Shown: in pieces, positions 46,784-54,696 of the stretch
How positions within the stretch are numbered: the first letter of the stretch is position 1
How the letters are laid out: each line of letters opens with the position of its first letter
Assembly (NCBI RefSeq): GCF_003076475.1
Contig: NZ_CP020919.1
Span: forward strand, 1 to 64,000
From: Flavobacterium kingsejongi
GTDB taxonomy: Bacteria > Bacteroidota > Bacteroidia > Flavobacteriales > Flavobacteriaceae
Length of the DNA stretch: 64,000 nt
Reading direction: 5' to 3'
Notes under the pieces: model-generated
What the model was told of the DNA's origin: nothing
The model's database searches: none
What the model saw: the letters and a program-made list of their open reading frames with translations, nothing else
Position numbers and translations under genes: made by a program

Positions 46784-46877
46784 GAACGAATTTGAACGTT
46801 TATAAAAAAAGGGGTCTTTAAAGTTACATAAAAATGTATTAGAAGGTGATTATTAGATTTTTATATTTAAAATTTAT

Positions 46878-47366
46878 TTATTGCAACAGATACAGTTGTG
46901 CACATGCACGGGCATCGGATAAGGCTTCATGGTGGTTCAACACAATATTGTTTCGTTCGCTGCAGGCTTTCAGATTGGCTGGTTTATAGCCTTTGGCTTT
47001 GTATATTTTGCAGGTGCATTCCCAACGGTCGGCAATTTCGAGCTCATCATAATACAAGCCGTAATATTTCATGGTCTTCGTTAATACATTCCGGTCGAAA
47101 GCTTCGTTATGGGCCACTATTGTTTGCCCAAACAAACGCTTCTGTATTTCAGGAAACAAATCATCAAATAATGGCTTATCCCAGGTTTCAATAGGTTTGA
47201 TCCCATGAACCATGATATTACGATACCAATATTCATTTTGTGGTGGCTGGATCAGTGTATAATATTCATCGGTAATTATTCCATTTTGAACGGTCACTAT
47301 GCCTACTGCGCAGGCACTTTCCGGATGACCAGTAGCCGTTTCAAAATCGATAGCGGTAAAATTCAT
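46878..47366 (-). CDS. DnaQ-like 3'-5' exonuclease (DEDDh)
   Basis: The 162-residue protein consists of an exonuclease domain only. The DEDDh residues are Asp7 and Glu9 (TAIDFETATG), Asp in VAHNEAFDRNVL near residue 90, and His/Asp in NHHEALSDARACAQL near the C-terminus. Proteins of this size act on DNA or RNA ends in repair or proofreading; a polymerase or helicase domain is absent, so the target is unknown. It precedes the tandem repeat array on the opposite side from the PNGase-like gene. Confidence 0.9.
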   Translation of the reverse strand: MNFTAIDFETATGHPESACAVGIVTVQNGIITDEYYTLIQPPQNEYWYRNIMVHGIKPIETWDKPLFDDLFPEIQKRLFGQTIVAHNEAFDRNVLTKTMKYYGLYYDELEIADRWECTCKIYKAKGYKPANLKACSERNNIVLNHHEALSDARACAQLYLLQ

Positions 47367-47466
47367 TCTTTTTTCTTTTACCGGGCAATTTACAACTCTT
47401 ATCGTATGCGGTCAAAGGGAGTGCGCATTTTATTTATAGTCCCGGAATATAGGACTACTTAATAGT

Positions 47467-47760
47467 GCGCTTTTACTTTCTATGAGTGTGTTTACTATTT
47501 CGGTAGGCGTGTGTTTACTTTCTATAGGTGTGTTTACTATTTCGGTAGGTGTGTATTTACTTTCTATAGGCGTGTTTACTATTTCGGTAGGCGTGTATTT
47601 ACTTTCTATAGGTGTGTTTACTATTTCGGTAGGCGTGTGCTTACTTTCTTTAGGCGTGTTTACTATTTCGGTAGGCGTGTATTAACTTTCTATAGGCGTG
47701 TTTACTATTTCGGTAGGTGTGTATTTAATTTCTATAGGGTGTGTTATTGTTCCGGTAAGT
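47467..47760. repeat. Tandem minisatellite, 14 half-units of 21 bp (seven 42-bp units)
   Basis: Two related 21-bp half-units alternate without gaps. Half-unit A begins GTGTTTACTATTTCGGTAGG; half-unit B begins GTGTATTTACTTTCTATAGG; each ends in C or T. Copies are nearly identical in the centre and degenerate at both edges (first B at 47467, last A at 47740), as expected of an array growing from the middle. Because 42 is a multiple of three, open frames run through it, but there is no start signal or conserved protein. Confidence 0.95.
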
Positions 47761-47815
47761 ATAAACTTCTAAAAAAGGGAATCGCTATAATCCCCCATAG
47801 TATTGTACCGTTTAT

Positions 47816-47823
47816 TATATTTG
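47816..47823 (+). promoter_or_regulatory. -7 element of the PNGase-like gene
   Basis: TATATTTG matches TAnnTTTG fully and lies 26 bases before the start codon. No clear TTTG was found at the expected distance, which would fall in the spacer just beyond the repeat array. Confidence 0.45.
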
Positions 47824-47849
47824 TTTTTTCAACTTTCTAATTCCTTACA

Positions 47850-49529
47850 ATGAAACCTACACTTCTATTCTTCCTTTTAATTTTTGTTGGCTTTTCGGCC
47901 ACAGCCCAGAAAAAAAGTAAAACGATACAAGTCACCTATACCAAAAGTTCTAATGGAACCGTCATTGAAAACCAGGACCCTATACTTCTTCTAGCCTCAG
48001 GGACTACCAGCCTGGTGACAACGGAAAAAATACTGCAAAAGAAAGCGGGTTTCCCTATCGAACAGACCTACACTTTCTATCCTAAAAACACCACTTACCA
48101 GGTTGCCCAATTGAAAAACGAAAAAACAATCCTGGTTGCCGACAGTACTGCTTTGGAAAAACAAAAGTTTGAACTGCTGCCGGACACGAAGAAAATACTG
48201 GGTTATCCTTGCAAAAAAGCTAAAATTAGTATCAACTCCAATACTATTGAGATCTGGTACACGAATGCGTTACCTCAAAAAGGCGGCCCTTCAGTCTTAG
48301 GTCAAAACTTAGGCCTTGTGCTTGAAGTGAACCGAAATGGAAACTATCAGGTATTGGCCACAAAAATTGAAATCCTAAAAAAAACTCCTGCGGTTCTCAC
48401 CTTACCGGCTGCCACTACGCCAACCGTGGATGTACTGACCTATCGCGATATTTTATGGAAAAGCAAATTCCAAACGATTCCTATTTTTGAAAACGAAATC
48501 ATCAACTTCTCCGATCAATCGAAATCCAACGATTCTATTTTGCGTTTTGCGAATGGCACCATACTGGTCAAAAAAGTAAAACTACCCAAAATAAAAAATG
48601 GCAGCCTTGTTTTTGCTGCGGTGACAGAGCAATCCAATGGGGATGCTTATGACCGTACGGGATCGGTATTCGTGATTCCTATGGAAGGCTCCGTCTCTTT
48701 TTTAGATGGCCTGCAAAAAGGAATCAGCAGCCTGCCGGTTTACGACAATGGTAATGGGAAGAAATACCAGGGCATTGCCAGAACCGATAACTATACTCCC
48801 TTATTAGAATTAATGCGCTTTTTTACGCCTTTTGGCATCCACCAGTACAATTCCCTAAAACTAAAAAACAAAGTGTGGCAGGATAGCGTTTTGTACCGTC
48901 AGGAAATCTCAGAATTGATCCCGGCATTGAGCGGGCAGGAAGTCTATATTGGAATGACTATAGGCAATTATGATAAAGGCGGGCACAAAGTAAGCCTTGA
49001 CCTTACCATTCATCCCGACGAAGAATCCGCTATTCGTGCTGACACTTTTGTACTGCCACTTTTTAATACTACGAATGTTATGGAAATGGCCGGCCAGGAA
49101 TATGGTACTTTATTCAATACGCCAAAAGGGCTGGAAGTTACATTCCAACTGAAACAACCTTTGAAAAATGCACGATTGCGTTATATCACTACGGGCCATG
49201 GAGGCTGGGAAAACGGAGATGAATTTATCCCTAAGAAAAATACTATTACACTGGATGGAAAAACGATATTTGACCTGGCGCCATGGCGAACGGATTGCGG
49301 TTCCTACCGATTGAGCAATCCTGCTTCCGGGAATTTTGAAAACGGATTATCCTCTTCGGACTATAGCCGTTCCAATTGGTGTCCCGGTACAGTGACCAAT
49401 CCGTACTGGATCGATTTAGGGCCGATGGCTGCCGGTAGTCATACGATTACGGTAACTATCCCACAGGGCGCAAATGAAGGGGGCAGTTTCAGTTCCTGGA
49501 ATGTTTCGGGTGTATTGATTGGAGAGTAA
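47850..49529 (+). CDS. Secreted PNGase F-like protein with GLPGLI-like N-terminus
   Basis: A signal peptide (1-19, ending SATAQ) precedes two parts. Residues 20-175 look like the GLPGLI family: ILGYPCKKAKI followed by EIWYTNALPQKGGPSVLGQNLGLVLEV. Residues about 235-559 resemble the two beta-sandwich domains of peptide-N-glycosidase F, which removes N-glycans from Asn. By eye, Asp268 (AYDRTGSVFV) matches PNGase F Asp60 and Glu458 (GDEFIPKKNTITLDG) matches Glu206, while the equivalent of Glu118 is not evident. The WCPG motif of PNGase F is kept (NWCPGTVTNPYWIDL). No T9SS tail is present. Deglycosylation of proteins is the likely but unproven role. Confidence 0.82.
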   Translation: MKPTLLFFLLIFVGFSATAQKKSKTIQVTYTKSSNGTVIENQDPILLLASGTTSLVTTEKILQKKAGFPIEQTYTFYPKNTTYQVAQLKNEKTILVADSTALEKQKFELLPDTKKILGYPCKKAKISINSNTIEIWYTNALPQKGGPSVLGQNLGLVLEVNRNGNYQVLATKIEILKKTPAVLTLPAATTPTVDVLTYRDILWKSKFQTIPIFENEIINFSDQSKSNDSILRFANGTILVKKVKLPKIKNGSLVFAAVTEQSNGDAYDRTGSVFVIPMEGSVSFLDGLQKGISSLPVYDNGNGKKYQGIARTDNYTPLLELMRFFTPFGIHQYNSLKLKNKVWQDSVLYRQEISELIPALSGQEVYIGMTIGNYDKGGHKVSLDLTIHPDEESAIRADTFVLPLFNTTNVMEMAGQEYGTLFNTPKGLEVTFQLKQPLKNARLRYITTGHGGWENGDEFIPKKNTITLDGKTIFDLAPWRTDCGSYRLSNPASGNFENGLSSSDYSRSNWCPGTVTNPYWIDLGPMAAGSHTITVTIPQGANEGGSFSSWNVSGVLIGE

Positions 49530-49532
49530 AAA

Positions 49533-49562
49533 AATAACCTCTGGCATATACCAAGGGTTATT
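49533..49562 (+). terminator. Terminator after the PNGase-like gene
   Basis: AATAACC and GGTTATT form the base of the stem and CTGG / CCAA-type pairs lie inside; six T follow. It may also serve the convergent cystathionine synthase-type gene. Confidence 0.75.
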
Positions 49563-49603
49563 TTTTATCAGTACAAAACTATCTAATTAGTTTTCTTACT
49601 TCC

Positions 49604-50965
49604 TTATTTTATAGAACCGATGATATCGTATTTGGTAATGATATGGTGTTTGCCATTTCCTAAATCCACCAATACGGCCTGATTGTCTTTGCTGAACAAT
49701 TTAGAGACTTCTTCTATTGAAGTACCCAGTTTTACAATCGGATATGGTTTGCCCATTATTTCGCGAATGGGTTTATCTGCTACATCTTTATCGGAAACAT
49801 AACTCTGGAATAAATCTGTTTCATCTACTGAACCTACAAATCCATTGATATCAATTACCGGGATTTGTGAGATTTTATATTTACGCATTCTTTCAATGGC
49901 ATGGGATACCAATTCTTCGGTACGTACAATTACCAATGGTTTATCAATATGGTCTTTGATTACATCTTCGGCTTTTTTGATTTCCTCTTCCAGGAAACCT
50001 CTTTCGCGCATCCAGTCATCATTGAACATTTTTCCAACATAACGGCTTCCGCTATCATGGAAAAGCACCACAACAACATCTTCCGGTTTGAAGTGCTCTT
50101 TTAACTGCAGCAATCCTTTGATGGCTGCTCCAGCTGAATTCCCTACAAAAATACCTTCTTCAAGTGCCAGTTTACGGGTGTATACTGCCGCGTCCTTATC
50201 GGTTACTTTGGTAAAACCGTCAATTAATGAAAAGTCAACGTTTTTAGGCAAGATGTCTTCTCCGATTCCTTCTGTAATGTAGGAATAGATTTCATTTTCA
50301 TCAAAAATTCCGGTTTCATGGTATTTTTTAAATACAGAACCGTAGGTATCAATTCCCCAGATTTTGATATTTGGATTTCTTTCTTTCAGATATTTTGCCA
50401 CACCAGAGATTGTTCCTCCTGTTCCTACACCTACTACAAAATGAGTAATCTTACCTTCTGTCTGTTCCCAGATTTCCGGAGCTGTCTGCTCATAGTGCGC
50501 AATAGCATTGGATGGATTATCGTACTGGTTTACATACCATGCGTTTGGCGTTTCTTCTGCCAGTCTCTTTGAAACAGAATAGTACGAACGTGGATCGGTT
50601 GGTTCTACATCTGTTGGACATACAACTACCTTTGCTCCTACGGCACGCAGGATATCCATTTTTTCTTTTGATTGTTTGTCGGAAATCACGCAGATAAGCT
50701 TATATCCTTTTACGATAGCTACCAAAGCCAGTCCCATTCCGGTATTTCCGGACGTTCCCTCGATGATGGTTCCTCCTGGTTTTAAACGCCCGTCTGCTTC
50801 TGCATCTTCAATCATTTTTACAGCCATCCTGTCTTTTACAGAATTACCCGGATTAAACGTTTCTACTTTAGCAAGCACGAGGGCTTCAATATCTTCTATC
50901 GTTTTATTTAGTTTTACCAAAGGTGTATTACCAATAGTCTCTAAAATATTTTTTGCGTATTTCAT
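49604..50965 (-). CDS. PLP-dependent cystathionine beta-synthase / cysteine synthase with CBS pair
   Basis: The catalytic half (1-320) is a fold-type II PLP enzyme with the Schiff-base Lys in NPGNSVKDRMA, the substrate loop EGTSGNTGMGLA and the phosphate-binding GVGTGGTISG. Two CBS domains follow (about 335-453: PLVIVRTEELVSHAIERMRK and YPIVKLGTSIEEVSKLFSK), as in cystathionine beta-synthase. It probably makes cystathionine or cysteine from serine or O-acetylserine; the pair of CBS domains hints at allosteric control. The ATG at 50965 (MKYAKNILETIGNTP) is the family start, giving 453 residues. Confidence 0.92.
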   Translation of the reverse strand: MKYAKNILETIGNTPLVKLNKTIEDIEALVLAKVETFNPGNSVKDRMAVKMIEDAEADGRLKPGGTIIEGTSGNTGMGLALVAIVKGYKLICVISDKQSKEKMDILRAVGAKVVVCPTDVEPTDPRSYYSVSKRLAEETPNAWYVNQYDNPSNAIAHYEQTAPEIWEQTEGKITHFVVGVGTGGTISGVAKYLKERNPNIKIWGIDTYGSVFKKYHETGIFDENEIYSYITEGIGEDILPKNVDFSLIDGFTKVTDKDAAVYTRKLALEEGIFVGNSAGAAIKGLLQLKEHFKPEDVVVVLFHDSGSRYVGKMFNDDWMRERGFLEEEIKKAEDVIKDHIDKPLVIVRTEELVSHAIERMRKYKISQIPVIDINGFVGSVDETDLFQSYVSDKDVADKPIREIMGKPYPIVKLGTSIEEVSKLFSKDNQAVLVDLGNGKHHIITKYDIIGSIK

Positions 50966-51092
50966 ATTTAAACTGTCTACAATTTTTCGCTGCAAAGATA
51001 AGAAGTTGATATGATTTAGACGTTATTTTTTGCCATTACTCCTATTATTCCCATCGGACCACCTGGGAATCCCCGGGCTGTAAATCAAAAAA

Positions 51093-51116
51093 GCCAAACA
51101 GTTTGTACTGTTTGGC
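51093..51116 (-). terminator. Terminator after the Porin_10 gene
   Basis: GCCAAACAGT, TTGT loop, ACTGTTTGGC, followed on the minus strand by a T-rich tract. Confidence 0.85.
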
Positions 51117-51140
51117 TGCTGTATAGTATATGTCAATTGC

Positions 51141-53075
51141 CTATTTGAAGAAATTCCAAACCAGACCAAACCGTACAATAAAATCACGGTAAGGATAGTT
51201 GGGTGCTGAATAAAAATCATATCCTGAAAGTGCCGAATTAAAATGTTCTGCTTTCAGGTAAATGCGGGTTTGCCCGACTTCGGCATTAATAAAGAAATCG
51301 AACATCGGAAAATCCCCAATTTGTTTTTCCTGCTGTACATAAAACTCCCCAATCAGCGGGTTATAATCATTAGCATAGTATTTTGAAAAATAGCTAAAGG
51401 TAATCCCGGTCTGGATGTACATTGCTTTTTTGAAAATAAAATCAGAATAATAAATCGTATTACGGGTCACCAGTTGTGGCACGTTTAAGATCTTATCGGA
51501 CTGATCTGTTTTCTGATATAATACGGTGTTGTCCAAAGCCCACTTTCCGAATTTGAATTCTTTGGCTACTTTGAAAGCCATATAATTAATCACCTTATTG
51601 TATTGGAATGGTTTTACAATAAGCGAATCAATGCGGGCTTGTGTATTTTGAAAATAAAGGTAATCGTTTAGGGTAGTCAATTCTAATGATGCGGTCGCCC
51701 ATTGCGTCTTCGCCTCTACATGCAGTGAATTGATCTTCTGGTTCTTAAAACTATTGGACCAGTTGTATTCGGTGTAACCACTTTGATACAGGCTATAATT
51801 GTTATCCGGTAGCTTACTGATGTTCTGGTATCGGAATGTAAAATGATTCTTATCATCCAAACGATACACTACCGAAGCATCCAGGTTTGAAATGGACTGG
51901 GTGGAAATGGATCTGGAATATAAAAACTTACCATTCCAATTGTTTTTCTGGTAACGGTACTGCCCACCAACACTATTGATTGTTGTGCCTAATTTATTTG
52001 GGATTATAAGCCCTGTTCCATCAAAGATAGCCCTGTTGTAATAATAGTTGTATCTAAAATCCTCTATAAAAAACTGCACTTCGCCTATAGTACTATTCTC
52101 ATAGGTGGCTCCTACTTTATTATAAAACCGATTGTAGCGGGTTTTATCTTTAATATTGGAAGAAACATAGGAAGGTCCAAAACGCGTACTTATGGTAGGC
52201 TGCGAGAATTCGAACGATTTATTTTCAAAATTCATCTGGTGGGTAATCCGTAAATTATTATCGCCGCCTTCTTTATTGATCCTAAAGGAATGGTCGATAA
52301 AATACCGGTTTCCTTTTAGCATGGAAGAGGCATCATCAAAATAAACATCCAATCGGGCCCTTTCGGTAAACGGATCTTCGCCACTTTCAAAATTGGCAGT
52401 ACTGAGGATTCCCCCATTTTCATCATTGTACAAATCCTGCGCTGTAAAGTGTGCATTGAGCAGGTAGCGGTTTTTATGGGATTTATAGCTCGTTGTAAAC
52501 CGGAAGTTTCCGTTACTGGAAACCTGGTTCACATATTTACCCACGGAACGCAGTCCTTTATAGGCAATTGAAAAATTCAGTCTTTCGGAAGTATTCAGGG
52601 TCAGGAATGCATCCAGCATTTGCCCCTGTTCCATAACGGTCTTAAAATAGAGTTCGGTAAACGGTGTCGCTACCGAATAGTATTTGATATCCCGTGTTTC
52701 GAGGTAATTAAAATGTTTGGCTTTGAATCCAAATTCCGGATAAGGGGAAAAGTTGGTCAGTTCAAAATCAAGTGTATTATAGGTTTGTCCTTCATTTGCA
52801 AAAGGAAGCAACCCAAAATTATCTTTACGCAGGCAATTGAATTTATATTCTTTCTGAATGGTGAGTGAAGTATCCACAAATGTGGTATCCCTATCTATAG
52901 TGATAATCCGGTATAAGTTAATAGGTGCTTTTTCGGCATTTTCCTTGATCCTGGCCTCTTTCGCTTTTTGGAAGGTGCTTTTTTCTGCTTTTTTATCCTC
53001 CCCCGCATTTTTATTTTGAGCCATCAAAATAAAAGGGAATAACAACAGTAAAGCCAATACTAATTTCTTTATCAT
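51141..53075 (-). CDS. Putative outer-membrane porin (Porin_10 family)
   Basis: The 644-residue protein has a signal peptide (MIKKLVLALLLLFPFILMAQ) and then a long chain of alternating short beta strands rich in Tyr, Phe and Asn, ending in an aromatic residue pair (LVWNFFK) as is usual for outer-membrane beta-barrels. The N-terminal region (INLYRIITIDRDTTFVDTSLTIQKEYKFN) fits the Porin_10 family known from Bacteroidetes. The transported solute is unknown. It forms its own unit, after the cystathionine synthase-type gene in transcription direction. Confidence 0.8.
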   Translation of the reverse strand: MIKKLVLALLLLFPFILMAQNKNAGEDKKAEKSTFQKAKEARIKENAEKAPINLYRIITIDRDTTFVDTSLTIQKEYKFNCLRKDNFGLLPFANEGQTYNTLDFELTNFSPYPEFGFKAKHFNYLETRDIKYYSVATPFTELYFKTVMEQGQMLDAFLTLNTSERLNFSIAYKGLRSVGKYVNQVSSNGNFRFTTSYKSHKNRYLLNAHFTAQDLYNDENGGILSTANFESGEDPFTERARLDVYFDDASSMLKGNRYFIDHSFRINKEGGDNNLRITHQMNFENKSFEFSQPTISTRFGPSYVSSNIKDKTRYNRFYNKVGATYENSTIGEVQFFIEDFRYNYYYNRAIFDGTGLIIPNKLGTTINSVGGQYRYQKNNWNGKFLYSRSISTQSISNLDASVVYRLDDKNHFTFRYQNISKLPDNNYSLYQSGYTEYNWSNSFKNQKINSLHVEAKTQWATASLELTTLNDYLYFQNTQARIDSLIVKPFQYNKVINYMAFKVAKEFKFGKWALDNTVLYQKTDQSDKILNVPQLVTRNTIYYSDFIFKKAMYIQTGITFSYFSKYYANDYNPLIGEFYVQQEKQIGDFPMFDFFINAEVGQTRIYLKAEHFNSALSGYDFYSAPNYPYRDFIVRFGLVWNFFK

Positions 53076-53120
53076 AAACAGGATAACATTTTGGACAAAG
53101 GTAATTTTTTTTACATAAAA

Positions 53121-53149
53121 AAACCCATCAAAAAAATCTTGATGGGTTT
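53121..53149 (-). terminator. Terminator after the first susD
   Basis: AAACCCATCAA and TTGATGGGTTT form an 11-bp stem around a 7-base loop. An A run precedes it on the plus strand, giving a U tract for the susC-susD transcript. Confidence 0.85.
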
Positions 53150-53219
53150 TGACTGTAAATGCAGCCTGATGTGGGTTTAAAGGAATGTTTATGATGTTAT
53201 TACTACACCAATAATCCTT

Positions 53220-54680
53220 TTATCGGGTTCCGCCTGCCCACCATACTTTTTCGGTGTAGACATAACTTCCGTCCCCATAAGCGGCCTGTACATTCGGGTT
53301 TCGTGATACATCAGAATTCCCGTAGGATAAGCGTTGTGGAAACTTATTCGGCGAAGGATGTACCAAAGGAATAAAATCAGCATTCCCCATAGCGTTCAGG
53401 CGTCGGATATCATTATAGGCTTCTACGGCTTCATTTTCATAGAATGAAATGTATTTTTCCAACATAATTTTCTTCAACAAATCATTTCCGGTCAAGGTTC
53501 CCAAACTGGCAAAATAGGTTGACGCCTGTTCTGGTGTAAAAGTTACCCTTTGTGTTTTTGTAAATGCAGCAACGAGTGCTTTATCCAAGGTTTCCAAAGC
53601 TGCCGTATCCTGTCCTAATCTCGCCTGTGCTTCTGCTTTCAAGAATAGCAGTTCATGGTAGCTCATCATATAAATAGGATTTGACTCACTCATTAATGCG
53701 GAAATGGAATACAGGTTCTGTCCTTCTAAAGGATTCTCCTGTGCGTTGTCCAATGGTTTCACTTCGAAAACACCTGATCCCGGAGTCGTTTCCAGTTTCG
53801 TAAAGAATGACTCTGTTCTTGCATCTGCAGGACCATTTGCCAGCATCTTCTCATAAAAACTCTTCGACACAAATAATGCAGAACGATCCCTGTGGAAACG
53901 TGCAAAAGGATTTGGTACCTGAGCGTTTACAAATTTCATTTCTTCTGACTGCGCTGCAAAGGAAGCATCCGCATACGCAATTACTGCGGCATAGTCGGCT
54001 GTCCTGTGTGACAAACGCATGGTATAACGCGCTAACAAACCATTAGCCGCCTTAATCCAGTTTTGCGCTTCCCCTCTATAGATAGGATCCTGATTTCCTA
54101 AACTGGCATAACCTGTAGTTTTACTAAGCTCCAGAATTCCTTCTTCCAAACCGGCAATCACCTCATTGTAGATGTCTTCCTGCTTGTCTAATTTGGGCTG
54201 TTTGTTCGCTATCGGCTGTAGGGCTTCAGAATGTGGAACATCACCAAAAAGATCCGTCAGCATTGCTAAATTATAGGAATATAAGATTTTTGCAATTCCC
54301 AGTGTATGATAGTTTCCTGCTTCTTCCCCGGTACTGCATTTATCAATGATAATCTTTAATGTACGCAGCTGGATGTAGCTGGCGTTCCACATATTGTTGT
54401 AGGTTGCCGACAACTGTGGCTCCCCGGATCGAATCTGTGCGCGGTACATCTGATTGTGCCCACCACCGTGCAATTCGGTATAGACCCCCGTGTAGAATGA
54501 AAGATCCGCTCCGGTTAGTGAAAAAGCAGAGGCTGTCATTACATCGGTAATGATCAATCGGCTTGGTACATTAATCGGATTATTTGTATTCTCATTAATC
54601 TCATCCATCTTGTCCTCTGAACAAGCCTGGAAGAGGCAGAGGCTTAAAAGCCCTGCGGTTATGTATTTTATTTTCTTCAT
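53220..54680 (-). CDS. SusD/RagB-family outer-membrane lipoprotein (SusD-like_2)
   Basis: The 486-residue product starts at the ATG 54680 with a lipoprotein signal (MKKIKYITAGLLSLCLFQAC, Cys20). The helical core with NMWNASYIQLRTLKIIIDKC and LAMLTDLFGDVPHSEAL, plus the Tyr/Leu repeats (TPR-like) further on, fits the SusD-like_2 branch. It binds a nutrient at the cell surface and passes it to the partner SusC barrel. The susC stop lies 16 bases upstream. The ligand cannot be told; no sugar-active enzyme flanks the pair. Confidence 0.9.
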   Translation of the reverse strand: MKKIKYITAGLLSLCLFQACSEDKMDEINENTNNPINVPSRLIITDVMTASAFSLTGADLSFYTGVYTELHGGGHNQMYRAQIRSGEPQLSATYNNMWNASYIQLRTLKIIIDKCSTGEEAGNYHTLGIAKILYSYNLAMLTDLFGDVPHSEALQPIANKQPKLDKQEDIYNEVIAGLEEGILELSKTTGYASLGNQDPIYRGEAQNWIKAANGLLARYTMRLSHRTADYAAVIAYADASFAAQSEEMKFVNAQVPNPFARFHRDRSALFVSKSFYEKMLANGPADARTESFFTKLETTPGSGVFEVKPLDNAQENPLEGQNLYSISALMSESNPIYMMSYHELLFLKAEAQARLGQDTAALETLDKALVAAFTKTQRVTFTPEQASTYFASLGTLTGNDLLKKIMLEKYISFYENEAVEAYNDIRRLNAMGNADFIPLVHPSPNKFPQRLSYGNSDVSRNPNVQAAYGDGSYVYTEKVWWAGGTR

Positions 54681-54696
54681 TGTATTCGCTATTATG

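Larger units (their letters stand above)
47367..47849. other. Intergenic stretch holding the tandem repeat array
   Basis: The 483-base gap between divergent genes contains the 294-bp minisatellite and, after it, a -7 promoter element for the PNGase-like gene. Two overlapping open frames across the array are by-products of its 42-base period and are not called as genes. Confidence 0.6.

Noticed and set aside
47467..47760. CRISPR array
   Set aside because: Units are contiguous with no unique spacers, and no cas genes are present.
47482..47840. Two overlapping open frames across the minisatellite, with repeated GVFTISV / GVYLLSI or VYYFGR units
   Set aside because: They are open only because the 42-bp period is a multiple of three. 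Both frames look equally open, there is no start context, signal or known protein, and the array edges decay without regard to codons.
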